From NCBI GenBank assembly GCA_965662685.1, contig CBFIIQ010000017.1, forward strand, positions 1-56,077: a DNA stretch of 56,077 nucleotides, given 5' to 3'. The position numbers and the translations under genes are program-made. The DNA comes from Eutrophocola sp965662685. Its GTDB lineage: Bacteria; Pseudomonadota; Gammaproteobacteria; Pseudomonadales; Pseudohongiellaceae. This document shows, in pieces, positions 42,233-51,989 of this stretch; the first letter of the stretch is position 1, and every line of letters begins with the position of its first letter. The notes beneath the pieces are model-generated. The model was not told the DNA's origin and did no database searches. It worked only from the letters and a program-made list of their open reading frames with translations.

Positions 42233-43636
42233 TCAGACGAAGGTGAATTCTTTTTTGCGGTGCAGGTAATCACAAATATCTACTACCTCGGCATCGTAGC
42301 GGGTGTTTTTATTCCCCGACAATTCATCCAGAGCAAGTTCGGGATTCAGTGCGGGCCGGTATGGCCGATGAGAAGACATTGCCTCCATAACATCAGCCAC
42401 TGCCATAATTTTGGCCTCTGGCAGGATTTCCTTATCAGTCAAACCATCGGGATAACCACTGCCATCCAGGCGCTCATGGTGTTGTCTTACCATTTCCTTA
42501 ATTGGCCAGGGAAAATCAATATTCTTGACAATATCAAAGCCAACTTCGCTATGGGTTTTGATCATCCCCATTTCATAATCTGATAATTTCCCGGGCCTGT
42601 TAAGGATTTCTGCCGGAATATAAATTTTCCCGATATCGTGAATCAGGGTACCCATCTCAAGCCCGCGCAGGAAATCCTTGCTCTTCCCCATTTCTTTGGC
42701 AATAGCCAGTGATAACTGGGCAACACGATTCACGTGACCAAAGGTGTAGGGATCGCGTTTTTCGATGGTATTGGCAATGGCCTGAATAGTAGATTTTAGT
42801 GTCTTGCGAAGTCTTTTTTCATCCTGATTATGACGATTCAGATCATGATAGGAACCTACGTAGCCCTTTATCTTTCCCTCATCGTCATAAACAGCACGCG
42901 CTTTCAGATAAACCTTAAGCCTCTTTCCAGCCTTGGTAACTCTGCAGGTTTTACCTTCCCAGAATCCTACTTCATTCAACGCCTCTATTGTCTCTTGAGG
43001 ATTGGAAATTCCCGCCATTTTTGGGCAAGACAATATACCAATGGGCTTATGGAGAATTTCTTCGGATGTATAACCAAACAGGTTAAAAAAAGTCTGGTTG
43101 ACGTAGATTATTTTGCATTTTGTATCGAGGTACAAAGCGGCCTCTGAAATTTGTCGCATGGTTTCTGTGAAAATTTCACTTTCATCCTGGCGCAGTTTTC
43201 GGTCACTGATGTCGCGATCCACCCCCCTATAACCACAAAATCTTCCCTGATCGTTATAAAAAGCTTTAGCGCTGGTTTCAATATGGACCTTATGACCTTT
43301 CTTATGCAGGTTGATATTTTCAATCAGGTGAAGGTCCCTGCGGGTCTTCACAGTTTCCTCGCAGCTTGCAGCGATACGCTGCCTCTCATCGTCAGGCATA
43401 TAGTCAAAGGGGCTGGTGCCAACGACTTCATCAGGAGAATAACCAAGAATTTTTTCTACCTGAGGACTGGCATAGGTATAGATCATTTTCTCATCCACTT
43501 CCCAGAGCCAGTCTTCGGTGGATTCAATCAGGGTGCGATAACGTTCGTGCTCAAGATGGCTTAAATGATCCAGCGAACCCGAGTCATTAAAATATAAAGT
43601 TTGACGGCTATTGGTCTCATTGGTGGTATCACTCAT
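42233..43636 (-). CDS. PAS-PAS-HD-GYP cyclic-di-GMP phosphodiesterase
   Basis: This 467-residue cytosolic protein has two PAS domains with PAC tails (about 30-150, 155-270: WLWEVDEKMIYTYASPQVEKILGYSPDEVVG...GYRGVDRDISDRK; ALYLDTKCKIIYVNQTFFNLFGYTSEEI...YVGSYHDLNR) and a C-terminal HD-GYP domain (about 285-460) with LIHDIGKIYIPAEIL, RQHHERLDGSGYPDGL and ADVMEAMSSHRPYRPAL. Catalytic HD and the GYP triplet are intact, so it should cleave c-di-GMP. The PAS pair probably senses redox state or a ligand. The ATG at 43636 follows a strong AAGGAGGT. Confidence 0.93.
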   Translation of the reverse strand: MSDTTNETNSRQTLYFNDSGSLDHLSHLEHERYRTLIESTEDWLWEVDEKMIYTYASPQVEKILGYSPDEVVGTSPFDYMPDDERQRIAASCEETVKTRRDLHLIENINLHKKGHKVHIETSAKAFYNDQGRFCGYRGVDRDISDRKLRQDESEIFTETMRQISEAALYLDTKCKIIYVNQTFFNLFGYTSEEILHKPIGILSCPKMAGISNPQETIEALNEVGFWEGKTCRVTKAGKRLKVYLKARAVYDDEGKIKGYVGSYHDLNRHNQDEKRLRKTLKSTIQAIANTIEKRDPYTFGHVNRVAQLSLAIAKEMGKSKDFLRGLEMGTLIHDIGKIYIPAEILNRPGKLSDYEMGMIKTHSEVGFDIVKNIDFPWPIKEMVRQHHERLDGSGYPDGLTDKEILPEAKIMAVADVMEAMSSHRPYRPALNPELALDELSGNKNTRYDAEVVDICDYLHRKKEFTFV

Positions 43637-43979
43637 CCCTAACCTCCTTATTACCGACCTCTTCCATCAGTGGATATCGGTTTCCTTCGCGTGGCTTCGC
43701 GCCTCTCATACTATTGCAGAAATGTACTTTCCCTGGATTCCATCATTCCTGCAGGGAAACCAGAGTATCACCTATTTTTCTAATATAAAATTATATATTT
43801 TCAGGTTTAGCAAACCGGAGGATCGAAGCATTAGGGAAATAATAGAAATCACAGAAATAACAGAAATAATTATCGCAAGAAGTACGACGAGTCAGAAGAG
43901 TTAAATCTGTTAGACAAAATAATTCTCTGATGCATTCGAGACATCGTTTTATAAGCCTAATTCCACATGGCGGCAGGTA
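43637..43979. other. 343-base leader region of the HD-GYP gene
   Basis: Read on the minus strand, the first 150 bases hold the HD-GYP ribosome site and two hairpins: CGCG-(6)-CGCG at 43688-43701 and an 8-base perfect stem TTTCCCTG/CAGGGAAA at 43728-43759. Further away is a run of GAAATA-type purine repeats (about 43838-43872). A short GAAGCCACG string resembles part of a c-di-GMP-I riboswitch, but the rest of that fold is absent. No gene was seen. Confidence 0.4.
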
Positions 43980-44396
43980 CTATTTAGCCAAGCAGCTTTT
44001 GCCCAATTTTTTGAACAATGACCAAGCCCAGACCAGACCATCCATTGTTATTTTTATACTTCCCCAAAAAAATAGACGTAGTTTATCCAGGGCACTTAAG
44101 GTCATAAAACTCTTACTGATACGCAAAGCCTTGCGGCTGTAGGCGTTCTGTTGCAACACAAAAGCCAGAGCCGGAAAATGATGCGCAGCCACCAGAGCAG
44201 CAATAAGCACAAATAACAACCCGGGCAAAACAGGAAGCAAAATGCCCAGCACACCCAGGGCAAGGAAAAACAGAATAAGCAAAAAGCCAAGCAGTTTACC
44301 GGCAGTATGTTTAAAGCATGCCATCATTCGCTTTCCAGAGCCTCTGTGCTTCCATAAGTTGTAGATTGATGTTTCAAAAGAGTATGTTGAATCCAT
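43980..44396 (-). CDS. Small membrane protein (DUF454/PGPGW-like)
   Basis: This protein of up to 138 residues has a long hydrophobic hairpin (LLGFLLILFFLALGVLGILLPVLPGLLFVLIAALVAAHHFPALAFVLQ) and a second hydrophobic stretch near the end. The GILLPVLPG turn is the hallmark of YbaN/DUF454 and PGPGW-type small membrane proteins, none of which has a settled function. The first ATG (44396) overlaps the stop of the upstream gene by one base (TAATG), suggesting coupled translation. The ATG at 44327, after GGAAAG, would give a 115-residue protein that begins closer to the first helix and may be the true start. Confidence 0.65.
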   Translation of the reverse strand: MDSTYSFETSIYNLWKHRGSGKRMMACFKHTAGKLLGFLLILFFLALGVLGILLPVLPGLLFVLIAALVAAHHFPALAFVLQQNAYSRKALRISKSFMTLSALDKLRLFFWGSIKITMDGLVWAWSLFKKLGKSCLAK

Positions 44397-44683
44397 TAAT
44401 CATAATAGTAATAGCGCTCATAGCGAGGCCTGGATTTGACGGGTGCCAACAGAAAGTAAAAAATCCAGGCAAACCATGACAGGAAAATTATTGCTAATAT
44501 CCAGGCCGCTTTTTCTCCCCCACTGGTCACCTCTGAATCGGCGATCATCAATATTGGCAAGAGCCAGATAAAAAATACACTCGCCATGCACAACAGCGCA
44601 ATACCAAAGGTAAGTACCGGAAGCAGGGCAACGCCCACCAAAACCAGTAGTAAGAGGACACAAAGGGTACTGATAACTTTCAT
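44396..44683 (-). CDS. Small membrane protein, PLDc_N-like
   Basis: This 95-residue protein has three hydrophobic segments. The last part (SEVTSGGEKAAWILAIIFLSWFAWIFYFLLAP) resembles the N-terminal membrane module of cardiolipin synthases and bacterial PLDc_N small proteins. It ends in an aromatic tail (YERYYYYD). The ATG at 44683 after GGAG is preferred to the TTG at 44695. It is coupled by a one-base overlap to the next small membrane gene. Function unknown. Confidence 0.65.
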   Translation of the reverse strand: MKVISTLCVLLLLVLVGVALLPVLTFGIALLCMASVFFIWLLPILMIADSEVTSGGEKAAWILAIIFLSWFAWIFYFLLAPVKSRPRYERYYYYD

Positions 44684-44920
44684 TCCTGACTCCAAATGGT
44701 AATTTTACCAAATTCAACGATTTCATATTATGTAAAGCGAGAATCATGCCAATTATTATTATCATAATATTCAGATAGTTATATATTTAAAGTGCAGTAA
44801 TATTGCCAAATTTCATTATTTTTCCCATAAAATGGTAAATTTAACCAACATTAAATAGTGTTTGTATTTATAGCTGCAGCTAGGTGTAATAGCAGCATTT
44901 TCATAACAGGGTTTAGCGCA

Positions 44921-45154
44921 ATGAAGCAGTGGCTGGTTACACGCAAGCAGGGTGTTCTCAACAAATACCAGGCAGTCATTCGGGAGAAAGCCATAGACCA
45001 GGCCAAGGTAGAGATCGCTATGGCCGGCAAGGAAGTTACTGACTACAGCGCCGAACAACTGGAAATTATCGTCAAGGCCCAGGAAGACAAAATAATCCAG
45101 CGCTACAAAAACTCAACCCTGGTGGTCCTGTTGTTGGCACTGGGAATCTATTAA
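44921..45154 (+). CDS. Small protein with C-terminal hydrophobic tail, unknown
   Basis: This 77-residue protein is not recognised. It is charged and helical for the first 60 residues (TRKQGVLNKYQAVIREKAIDQAKVEIAMAG) and ends in a hydrophobic stretch (STLVVLLLALGIY), so it may be tail-anchored. The frame is open from 44858, but the ATG at 44921 marks where charge and length look right. The next small gene starts 12 bases after its stop, so they probably form a pair. Confidence 0.5.
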   Translation: MKQWLVTRKQGVLNKYQAVIREKAIDQAKVEIAMAGKEVTDYSAEQLEIIVKAQEDKIIQRYKNSTLVVLLLALGIY

Positions 45155-45166
45155 GCGGAACCACCC

Positions 45167-45541
45167 ATGTATAATTTCCTGAAAATTGGCGCAGTTATTG
45201 TTACCGGGCGCTTTTTAAAGCCACGCTTTAAGGGCCTGCTGGTTTTAATCGCTTTCTGGTTTATAGTTCGCTTTCTGCACACCGAGTATCTGAGCTATGT
45301 GTCATTATCCGGTGACACTGAACACCTGATACTGGCGTCCCTGATTAAAATTACACTCTACCTGCTTGCCTTTCTGGTGTATGTGTTCACCGTTGAACGC
45401 CGGATATTAAAGCGCAGCTCTTCAGAAATTGAAGCACGACAACTACAGGCGCGAGCAGCAGGAACAGATGATGGTTTTGATTTTCTAAGGCAAAAGAACA
45501 AACTGGACTCTCCAACCGATCAATTACTCAAGAAAAAATAA
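45167..45541 (+). CDS. Small membrane protein of unknown function
   Basis: This 124-residue protein has two or three hydrophobic stretches (GLLVLIAFWFIVRFL near 25-39, LILASLIKITLYLLAFLVYVFTV near 53-76) and a basic, hydrophilic C-terminus (ARQLQARAAGTDDGFDFLRQKNK...LLKKK). No family was recognised. It follows the 77-residue gene after 12 bases and is probably cotranscribed with it; the pirin gene starts 100 bases later. Confidence 0.55.
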   Translation: MYNFLKIGAVIVTGRFLKPRFKGLLVLIAFWFIVRFLHTEYLSYVSLSGDTEHLILASLIKITLYLLAFLVYVFTVERRILKRSSSEIEARQLQARAAGTDDGFDFLRQKNKLDSPTDQLLKKK

Positions 45542-45641
45542 GCTCTTTGAACTTAACGTCAAATTGAATCTAGAATGAACAGGAAACTTTCGATTAATAT
45601 GCTACTGAGCTTGTGAGTCAACGACTTTAGAGGAACAAACA

Positions 45642-46556
45642 ATGAGCTGGCAATTGGCCGACACCCCCGACTGCATTCCGGAAAATGATTGTGAGCCAGT
45701 CACCCTGGTACTGACACCTCGCGCACGCGATATCGGTGCCTTTGAAGTAAAGCGCGCCCTGCCTTCTGGCAAAAAGCAGATGATCGGTCCCTTTATATTT
45801 TTTGACCAGATGGGCCCCACTGTTTTTTCTGGCGACACCGCGATGGATGTACGCCCCCATCCACATATCGGAATTTCTACTATTACCTGGTTATTTGAAG
45901 GAGAAATACAGCACAAGGACAGCCTCGGCTTTGATCTTACTATCCGACCCGGTGAGGTGAACTGGATGACCGCAGGTTCGGGCATTGTGCATTCTGAACG
46001 TTCTCCACAAAGCCAGCGCAACGTCAATGCTGTATTAGGCGGTATTCAAGCCTGGGTAGCCCTGCCAAAGGAACGTGAAGAAATTGATCCAGCATTTTAT
46101 CATTATTCTGCAGATCAGATTCCATATATGGATCAGGATGGCATCCGTATTTCACTGATTGTCGGTAGCGCTTTTGGACAGACATCGCCGGTAAAAACTG
46201 AATCCCCGACCCTTTATGCAGAACTGAATCTGGCGACCGACAAGACCTTTGTTATTGCTGATGTCGCCGAAGAAAGAGCTCTTTATATTTACGAAGGAGA
46301 ACTTGAAATAGCAGGCAGTAAGTTCACTGCAGGTTCCATGCTGGTACTAAAACAGAACATAGCAGTTGAGATCAGGGCAACCCAGGCAGCAAAACTGATG
46401 CTGCTTGGTGGTGATGCACTGGAAGAACCCAGGCATTTATATTGGAATTTTGTCTCAAGTCGAAAAGAGCGAATTGAGCAGGCCAAGAATGATTGGCGAG
46501 AGAATCGATTTCCTGGTGTTGACGGCGACGAGGAATATATTCCGCTGCCGGATTAA
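45642..46556 (+). CDS. Pirin family protein
   Basis: This 304-residue protein is a bicupin of the pirin family. The N-terminal cupin has the metal-binding set in RPHPHIGISTITWLFEGEIQHKDSLG and the second motif GEVNWMTAGSGIVHSER; the C-terminal pirin domain follows (LYIYEGELEIAGSKFTAGSMLVL...LGGDAL). Bacterial pirins act as quercetin dioxygenase-like enzymes or as redox-sensitive regulators; which applies here cannot be told. The ATG at 45642 follows AGAGGAAC. Confidence 0.92.
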   Translation: MSWQLADTPDCIPENDCEPVTLVLTPRARDIGAFEVKRALPSGKKQMIGPFIFFDQMGPTVFSGDTAMDVRPHPHIGISTITWLFEGEIQHKDSLGFDLTIRPGEVNWMTAGSGIVHSERSPQSQRNVNAVLGGIQAWVALPKEREEIDPAFYHYSADQIPYMDQDGIRISLIVGSAFGQTSPVKTESPTLYAELNLATDKTFVIADVAEERALYIYEGELEIAGSKFTAGSMLVLKQNIAVEIRATQAAKLMLLGGDALEEPRHLYWNFVSSRKERIEQAKNDWRENRFPGVDGDEEYIPLPD

Positions 46557-46649
46557 AGCGCTTTCCTGCTAAAGGTTAAAAAATTCAAGAATAGTCTATT
46601 GAACAGAAAATCAGATCTTTTTAAACCTGAATTCAAAAAATTTTCATTT

Positions 46650-48206
46650 TTATATTTCTTTTGATTTTTTTTTCGACCCTGCTTTCCCTGTATCTTTAGA
46701 TGCGAGCACCTTCTCCATCGAATCACACAGGGTTTTCAATATTTCCACTCGCGCTACTTTTTTATCATTACCGGGAATCAGCGACCAGGGCGAAAATTCT
46801 GTACTCGTATGTGCCACCATATCGTTAACCGCTGCTTTATAATCATCCCAGCGATCGCGATTGCGCCAGTCCTCATCGGTGATCTTGTGCAATTTCCAGG
46901 GTGTTTTTTCACGTTCCTTAAAGCGCCTGAGCTGTTCATCCTTATCCAGATGAATCCAGAACTTCACCATACTGATACCATTTTCACATAACTGCTCTTC
47001 GAAATGATTAATTTCACTGTAGGCGCGCTTCCACTCCCTCTCATTAGCAAACCCCTCTACACGCTCCACCAGAACACGGCCATACCAGGAGCGATCATAA
47101 AGTGACAGATAACCGGCCAGGGGAATATGGCGCCAGAATCGCCAGAGATACTGGTGGGCCTTTTCCTCATCGGTAGGTGCTGCCACTGAAATCACTTTAT
47201 ACAGACGGGCATCTACAGCCTGGGTAACACGCCTGATAGCACCGCCTTTTCCTGAAGCATCCCAACCTTCAAACACGGCAACCACGGATATTTTTTCATG
47301 GTGAGCTTTCCAGGCCAGGTCAAACAGCTTTGCCTGGTAGTGTTTTAATTGCGCGCTATACGTGTTTGATGTGAGTGTTTTGGTCAGATCTACATGGTCC
47401 AGAATCGTAATCTTGTTGGCAACCAGGTGATCGGTAAGATGAGTAACCGAAATTTCCTCGTGGCCTTCCGAGTTTTGAATTTCATCCCTCTGCTTTTCTT
47501 CGCCCAACTTCTGTTCCAGAGCATTCAGGAGTACCTGCCCCACGGTAATATCCCGGTAACGCTTGTCACTGGCTTCAATTAAATGCCAGGGCGACTGCCC
47601 TTTATCGGTTATACGAATAGCGCGCTCGGAGACGCTGGCAAATTCGTCATATTGGATTGAAAATTTTTGCAGCAAGGGTGACTTCTTGATTTTCATTTCA
47701 AGAATATCCTTGTCTTTTTTTACCTGCTTCTCGACTTCGTGTTTTGGCAGATGAAACCAGAACTTGATAATAAGGGCGTCATCCTGAACCAGCATACGTT
47801 CAAATTCGACAATTCGGCGCAGATCTTTCTCAAAATCACCGTCATCAATTTTGCCAAAGACCCGATCAATGATAGGACGTGTATACCAGGAGCCAAACAT
47901 AATCCCCATGGTTCCCCGTGCAGGGAGAGTACGCCAGAAGCGCCAGTAATCCGGGCGCAAACGCTGCTCATCGGTTTCTTCCCAAAAAGCATTGGTTTTG
48001 ATATCGCGGGTATCCAGCCATTCACTTAGCCGATTGACCACTTCTCCTTTACCAGCGCCCTCTACGCCCGAGACGATAATGATAACCGAGGTATTGGATG
48101 ATTTGAGCTGCTGCTGTGCTTCCAGCAGGCGCGTATGCAGATCTGGTTCAATAGCCTGGAATTCTTTTTTTGATAGTTTCCTGCCCAGCTCTGCGGCTTC
48201 AAACAT
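46650..48206 (-). CDS. pap: Polyphosphate:AMP phosphotransferase (tandem PPK2 domains)
   Basis: This 518-residue protein has two PPK2 domains in tandem, the hallmark of class II polyphosphate:AMP phosphotransferase. Walker A motifs are GVEGAGKGE (residues 47-55) and GWDASGKGG (about 310-318). Walker B-like and lid motifs recur in each half (FGSWYTRPI and YDRSWYGRVLVERVEGF). It makes ADP from AMP using polyphosphate. The C-terminal half is usually the active one. The ATG at 48206 follows GGGAAG. It stands alone in the strand run, 163 bases downstream of the slipin gene. Confidence 0.93.
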   Translation of the reverse strand: MFEAAELGRKLSKKEFQAIEPDLHTRLLEAQQQLKSSNTSVIIIVSGVEGAGKGEVVNRLSEWLDTRDIKTNAFWEETDEQRLRPDYWRFWRTLPARGTMGIMFGSWYTRPIIDRVFGKIDDGDFEKDLRRIVEFERMLVQDDALIIKFWFHLPKHEVEKQVKKDKDILEMKIKKSPLLQKFSIQYDEFASVSERAIRITDKGQSPWHLIEASDKRYRDITVGQVLLNALEQKLGEEKQRDEIQNSEGHEEISVTHLTDHLVANKITILDHVDLTKTLTSNTYSAQLKHYQAKLFDLAWKAHHEKISVVAVFEGWDASGKGGAIRRVTQAVDARLYKVISVAAPTDEEKAHQYLWRFWRHIPLAGYLSLYDRSWYGRVLVERVEGFANEREWKRAYSEINHFEEQLCENGISMVKFWIHLDKDEQLRRFKEREKTPWKLHKITDEDWRNRDRWDDYKAAVNDMVAHTSTEFSPWSLIPGNDKKVARVEILKTLCDSMEKVLASKDTGKAGSKKKSKEI

Positions 48207-48369
48207 GTCGACTTCCCGTAATGCTGGTTACACTGACAAGCCTACTGCTTTTGTCAGCATAACCGGTTGACTCGCATCAACTCTTTATTAACTCGAAATT
48301 AACTGGCAATTAATCCTGTATAAACACTTTGACCCCTTAATGCAAAGTTCACAAACCACATCGCATAAA

Positions 48370-49113
48370 CTAATCCTTTTTAATAAAGCTGCTGATAAGA
48401 TCTACTGGCAGTGGAAAGACAATAGTGGAATTACCTTCTCCGGATATCTCCGTCAGGGTTTGCATATAACGCAACTGGATTGCCTGAGGCGATTCAGACA
48501 GTTTTCGGGCAGCCGCAACCAATTGCTCGGACGCCTCCAGCTCACCAGTAGCATGAATCACTTTAGAGCGACGCTCACGTTCGGCTTCAGCCTGCTTGGC
48601 CATGGCCCTGATCATGGTTTCGTCAAGATCGACATGTTTTAATTCAACATTGGAGACTTTAATCCCCCAATTATCAGTCTGCTCGTCAAGAATTTTCTGG
48701 ATACCTATATTAAGCTGCTCTCTGCTCGCCAGCATTTCATCCAGTTCATGCTGGCCAAGGATGGAGCGCAATGTGGTTTGCGCCAACTGACTGGTAGCTT
48801 CAAAATAATTCTCGACCTGGATAATTGCCTTCTCCGGATCAATCACCCGAAAATAAATTACGGCGTTTACTTTCACCGACACATTGTCCCGGGAAATCAC
48901 ATCCTGTGTCGGCACATCAAACACCAGGGTACGCATATCTACTTTAACCATCTGCTGGATAATCGGGATAATTATAATCAGACCCGGGCCCTTTACAGTC
49001 TGGAATTTTCCCAGAAAGAAAACTACCGCTCTTTCATATTCGCGCATGATATTGATTGCCGCAAATAAAAATGCACCGACCATCGCCAGTAACAAAATTA
49101 AAAATACATTCAT
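48370..49113 (-). CDS. Slipin / stomatin-like SPFH-domain membrane protein
   Basis: This 247-residue protein has an N-terminal membrane hairpin and an SPFH (band 7) domain (IMREYERAVVFFLGKFQTVKGPGLIIIIPIIQQMVKVDMRTLVFDVPTQDVISRDNVSVKVNAVIYFRV...), then a coiled region ending in FPLPVDLISSF. It matches bacterial slipins. The family forms oligomeric rings in membrane microdomains and is nearly always encoded with an NfeD-family protease, as here (the NfeD gene ends 95 bases upstream). The ATG at 49113 follows GAGGAGG. Confidence 0.92.
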   Translation of the reverse strand: MNVFLILLLAMVGAFLFAAINIMREYERAVVFFLGKFQTVKGPGLIIIIPIIQQMVKVDMRTLVFDVPTQDVISRDNVSVKVNAVIYFRVIDPEKAIIQVENYFEATSQLAQTTLRSILGQHELDEMLASREQLNIGIQKILDEQTDNWGIKVSNVELKHVDLDETMIRAMAKQAEAERERRSKVIHATGELEASEQLVAAARKLSESPQAIQLRYMQTLTEISGEGNSTIVFPLPVDLISSFIKKD

Positions 49114-49208
49114 AACACCCTCCTCAATTGTTATTTGCTTTGTGAATTATTCTCACGTGCCTCACTCACTTTATTTGACACCCGACAAGCATCTTCAGTA
49201 TTGCATTG

Positions 49209-50630
49209 CTAAACCTTGGTGACTCTTAATTGCAGGCCATTAATTTCTTTTATACGAACCTTGTCCCCCTGATGAATCGGGGTATCAGTAAACGCTCGCC
49301 ATAATTCGCCATCGACTTTGACCATACCGGCTTCATCAAAACTATCAACCGCCTCACCGGTTTTGCCAATGAACATCTGGATACCTGATACTGGCGCCTG
49401 TTGTCTTATCTTCAGAAATATCCGCATCGTTACTATCAGCAACATTGCCGCTGCGAGGGCCACTGATGAAATCAAAGGGAGCGATACCCGGAACATGCCT
49501 AATTCAGTATCTACCAGAATGATGGAACCAATAACGAAAGAGACAACCCCCCCTATTCCGAGTATGCCAAAACTCGGTATAAAGGCTTCAGCTAAAATCA
49601 GAATTATGCCAAACAGAATAAGGCCCAGCCCCGCATAATTAATTGGTAATAATTGCAAACCGTAGGCAGCCAGAATCAGACAAATTGCCCCGGTGATTCC
49701 AGCAAAACCAAAACCAGGATTATAAAATTCAATAATAATGCCATAGGCGCCCAGCATACCCAGAATAAGAATCAGATTAGGGTCGGTAATAACCTTGAGA
49801 AATTCAGTTCGCCAGTCAGGCGTATCCATCTGTAATCTTTTATCGGCTGTAGCGAGTATCATGGCATCACCATCCACCACCACCTCCATGCCGTCCATTT
49901 GTACAAGCAGGTCGTCCAGGTCTTCAGCTACAATATCAATGACATTCATGTTCAACGCGTCAGTTGCTGAAAGTGTTGCTGCTTGCGTGACCGCTGACAC
50001 CGCCCAATCGGCATTGCGGCCATGCATTTCTGCCAGGCCTTTTATATAAGCCGTGGCATCATTCATGATTTTTCTTTCCATGGCTGTGGCTCCCATACCT
50101 TGCGATGGTTCCGCATCATTGTCCTGATCACCAGAAATACCGGTCGGTAATTCATCTGGTAAATTATCGGGAAAAGAAGGCAAACCAATTTCTACTGGTG
50201 TCGCAGCACCCAGATTGGTAGCAGGTGCCATCGCGGCAATATGGCTTGCATAAAGGATATAGGTACCGGCACTTGCGGCCCGCGCGCCCTGCGGATAGAC
50301 ATAAGTGGCCACCGGTATTTGTGATTCCAGAATAGCCTGAATAATATCCCGCATGGCCAGGTCCAGCCCTCCGGGTGTGTCCATGGTAATAATTGCCATA
50401 TACACCCCTTCATCTCTTGCATGGATAAGCCCCCGCTGCAAGTAATCACTGCTTGCCGGACCTATAGCCCCATCAATGGAAAAGACACGTACAGTGTCCG
50501 CAGTGGCAAATGCCTCCTGCAGACGTGCCGCTGCTGGCAAAAATACAAGAAGCACAGCCATTATTGACAACACAATGGATATTTTTCTTTTAACAGAATA
50601 ATTACTGAATATGACGGAATACGCTTTCAT
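49209..50630 (-). CDS. NfeD-family membrane serine protease
   Basis: This 473-residue protein has an N-terminal signal/anchor, a ClpP-like protease domain (about 45-260), about five membrane helices (about 290-395) and a C-terminal NfeD OB-fold domain (FIGKTGEAVDSFDEAGMVKVDGELWRAFTDTPIHQGDKVRI). The catalytic Ser lies in ARAASAGTYILYAS and the partner Lys in ERKIMNDATAYIKG. Such proteases cut stomatin-like partners; the slipin gene is the next one downstream. The long linker after PSFPDNLPDELPTGI holds a Gly-Asp-rich insert. The ATG follows a strong GGAGGT. Confidence 0.92.
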   Translation of the reverse strand: MKAYSVIFSNYSVKRKISIVLSIMAVLLVFLPAAARLQEAFATADTVRVFSIDGAIGPASSDYLQRGLIHARDEGVYMAIITMDTPGGLDLAMRDIIQAILESQIPVATYVYPQGARAASAGTYILYASHIAAMAPATNLGAATPVEIGLPSFPDNLPDELPTGISGDQDNDAEPSQGMGATAMERKIMNDATAYIKGLAEMHGRNADWAVSAVTQAATLSATDALNMNVIDIVAEDLDDLLVQMDGMEVVVDGDAMILATADKRLQMDTPDWRTEFLKVITDPNLILILGMLGAYGIIIEFYNPGFGFAGITGAICLILAAYGLQLLPINYAGLGLILFGIILILAEAFIPSFGILGIGGVVSFVIGSIILVDTELGMFRVSLPLISSVALAAAMLLIVTMRIFLKIRQQAPVSGIQMFIGKTGEAVDSFDEAGMVKVDGELWRAFTDTPIHQGDKVRIKEINGLQLRVTKV

Positions 50631-50793
50631 AAGCAGACCTCCGTATCCTCAAAACGGCTAACGGTACGTTTCACTCTATTTTGCAATCAGAGCAGCCATA
50701 ATGACTTATATCAAAGGCAGGCCCTACTTGCTAGAAAAGTGGTTAATGAATGTACAGGTATGCTCATTGGCCACTCCTGACCAGGGTACGTCA

Positions 50794-51975
50794 TCATGAC
50801 CGGGCATTCCGATAGGATTTTAACCAGGCAAGAGCAATAAAAATAATAACCAGGAAAGGTATTGCGCCCATATTTACCGTTTGCCAGCCAAAGGCATTCT
50901 GCAAAGCTCCGGACGACAGAGAGCCCACAGAAACTGTTGAAAAAATCACAAAATCATTTACTGCCTGGGCTTTATTGCGCTCGCTATTATCGTAGGTTTC
51001 GGTAAGCAATGTAGTGGCACCAACAAACAAAAAATTCCAGCTTAAGCCCAGAAATCCCAGCGCCAAAAGAAAATGCATGAAGCTTGTTCCCGTCAGATTA
51101 ACAGCAATACTCAATGCCCCAAAGAGCGCACCAATAAACATGACCCGTAACACCCCAAATCGCAGGATCAGTGTGCCGGTAAAAAAGGAAGGCGCGAACA
51201 TTGCCATCACATGCCACTGAATCACAATGGCAGTATCTTTAAACAGAAAAGCCGCCTGATCCATTGCCAGAGGTGTTGCCGTCATGACAAACGACATAAT
51301 GGCATAACCCAGAGTGCCACAAACCAGGGCAACGATATATTCCGCCTGACAGACAATCTCTTTAATGGGCCTGCCGCTTTCCCTGGCGGCAGATGTTCTG
51401 CTGCCCTTATCGTCAATATGCAGAAAACTGAGCACCGCAAAACTGGCCAGGTAGATGAATATAATCGCCATGTAACTGCCGGCAAACTCTGCATCATCAA
51501 TCCACTGCCGGGACATGCGCGCCAGTGTCGGCCCGGCGACCGCGGCCACCACACCGCCCAGCATGGTGTAGGACACCGCTTTACTTTTGTAGGCCAGCTC
51601 GACACTGTCAGCTGCGGTAAATCGATAGTAGTTGCCAAAGCCATTAAAAATACCGACCAGTGCAGTACCCGTGACAAACAACCAGAAATTCCCGTTGATA
51701 ATAGCGCTACTGGTTAGCACACCTCCCCCCATACCAAAGCCACAGGCAAGTAAAAATGCTGCCTTGCGACCAATTTTCTGCATCAGTAATGCAGCGGGAA
51801 TACTCGTACACATCACAGCTATAAACTGCACTGCCAGCGGCAGCGTTGCCAGCGACTTATCGATTGCCAGGTTATATCCAACCAGCGCTGCGGTAGCCAC
51901 AATCAATGAGTTGCAACTCATCATCAAGGCCTGGGCAACTGACAACAAGGGCACGTTTCGGTGCAGGATTTTCAA
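50794..51975 (-). CDS. MFS transporter
   Basis: This 393-residue protein has about twelve membrane helices and the MFS A-like motif (LLMQKIGRKAAFLLACGFGMGGG, near 65). The repeated half-structure and loop MFIGALFGALSIAVNL fit the major facilitator superfamily. The substrate cannot be told. The start is TTG at 51975 behind AGGAAA, because no ATG fits upstream of the first helix; a GTG seven codons later is an alternative. A run of eight C (minus strand, 51990-51997) lies in the leader. It is the last gene of a possible run with the alcohol and alanine dehydrogenases. Confidence 0.85.
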   Translation of the reverse strand: MKILHRNVPLLSVAQALMMSCNSLIVATAALVGYNLAIDKSLATLPLAVQFIAVMCTSIPAALLMQKIGRKAAFLLACGFGMGGGVLTSSAIINGNFWLFVTGTALVGIFNGFGNYYRFTAADSVELAYKSKAVSYTMLGGVVAAVAGPTLARMSRQWIDDAEFAGSYMAIIFIYLASFAVLSFLHIDDKGSRTSAARESGRPIKEIVCQAEYIVALVCGTLGYAIMSFVMTATPLAMDQAAFLFKDTAIVIQWHVMAMFAPSFFTGTLILRFGVLRVMFIGALFGALSIAVNLTGTSFMHFLLALGFLGLSWNFLFVGATTLLTETYDNSERNKAQAVNDFVIFSTVSVGSLSSGALQNAFGWQTVNMGAIPFLVIIFIALAWLKSYRNARS

Positions 51976-51989
51976 GTATTTTTCCTGCA

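Noticed and set aside
43640..43760. Possible c-di-GMP-I riboswitch before the HD-GYP gene
   Set aside because: Only a short GAAGCCACG-like piece is similar; the other conserved half and the closing helices are missing.
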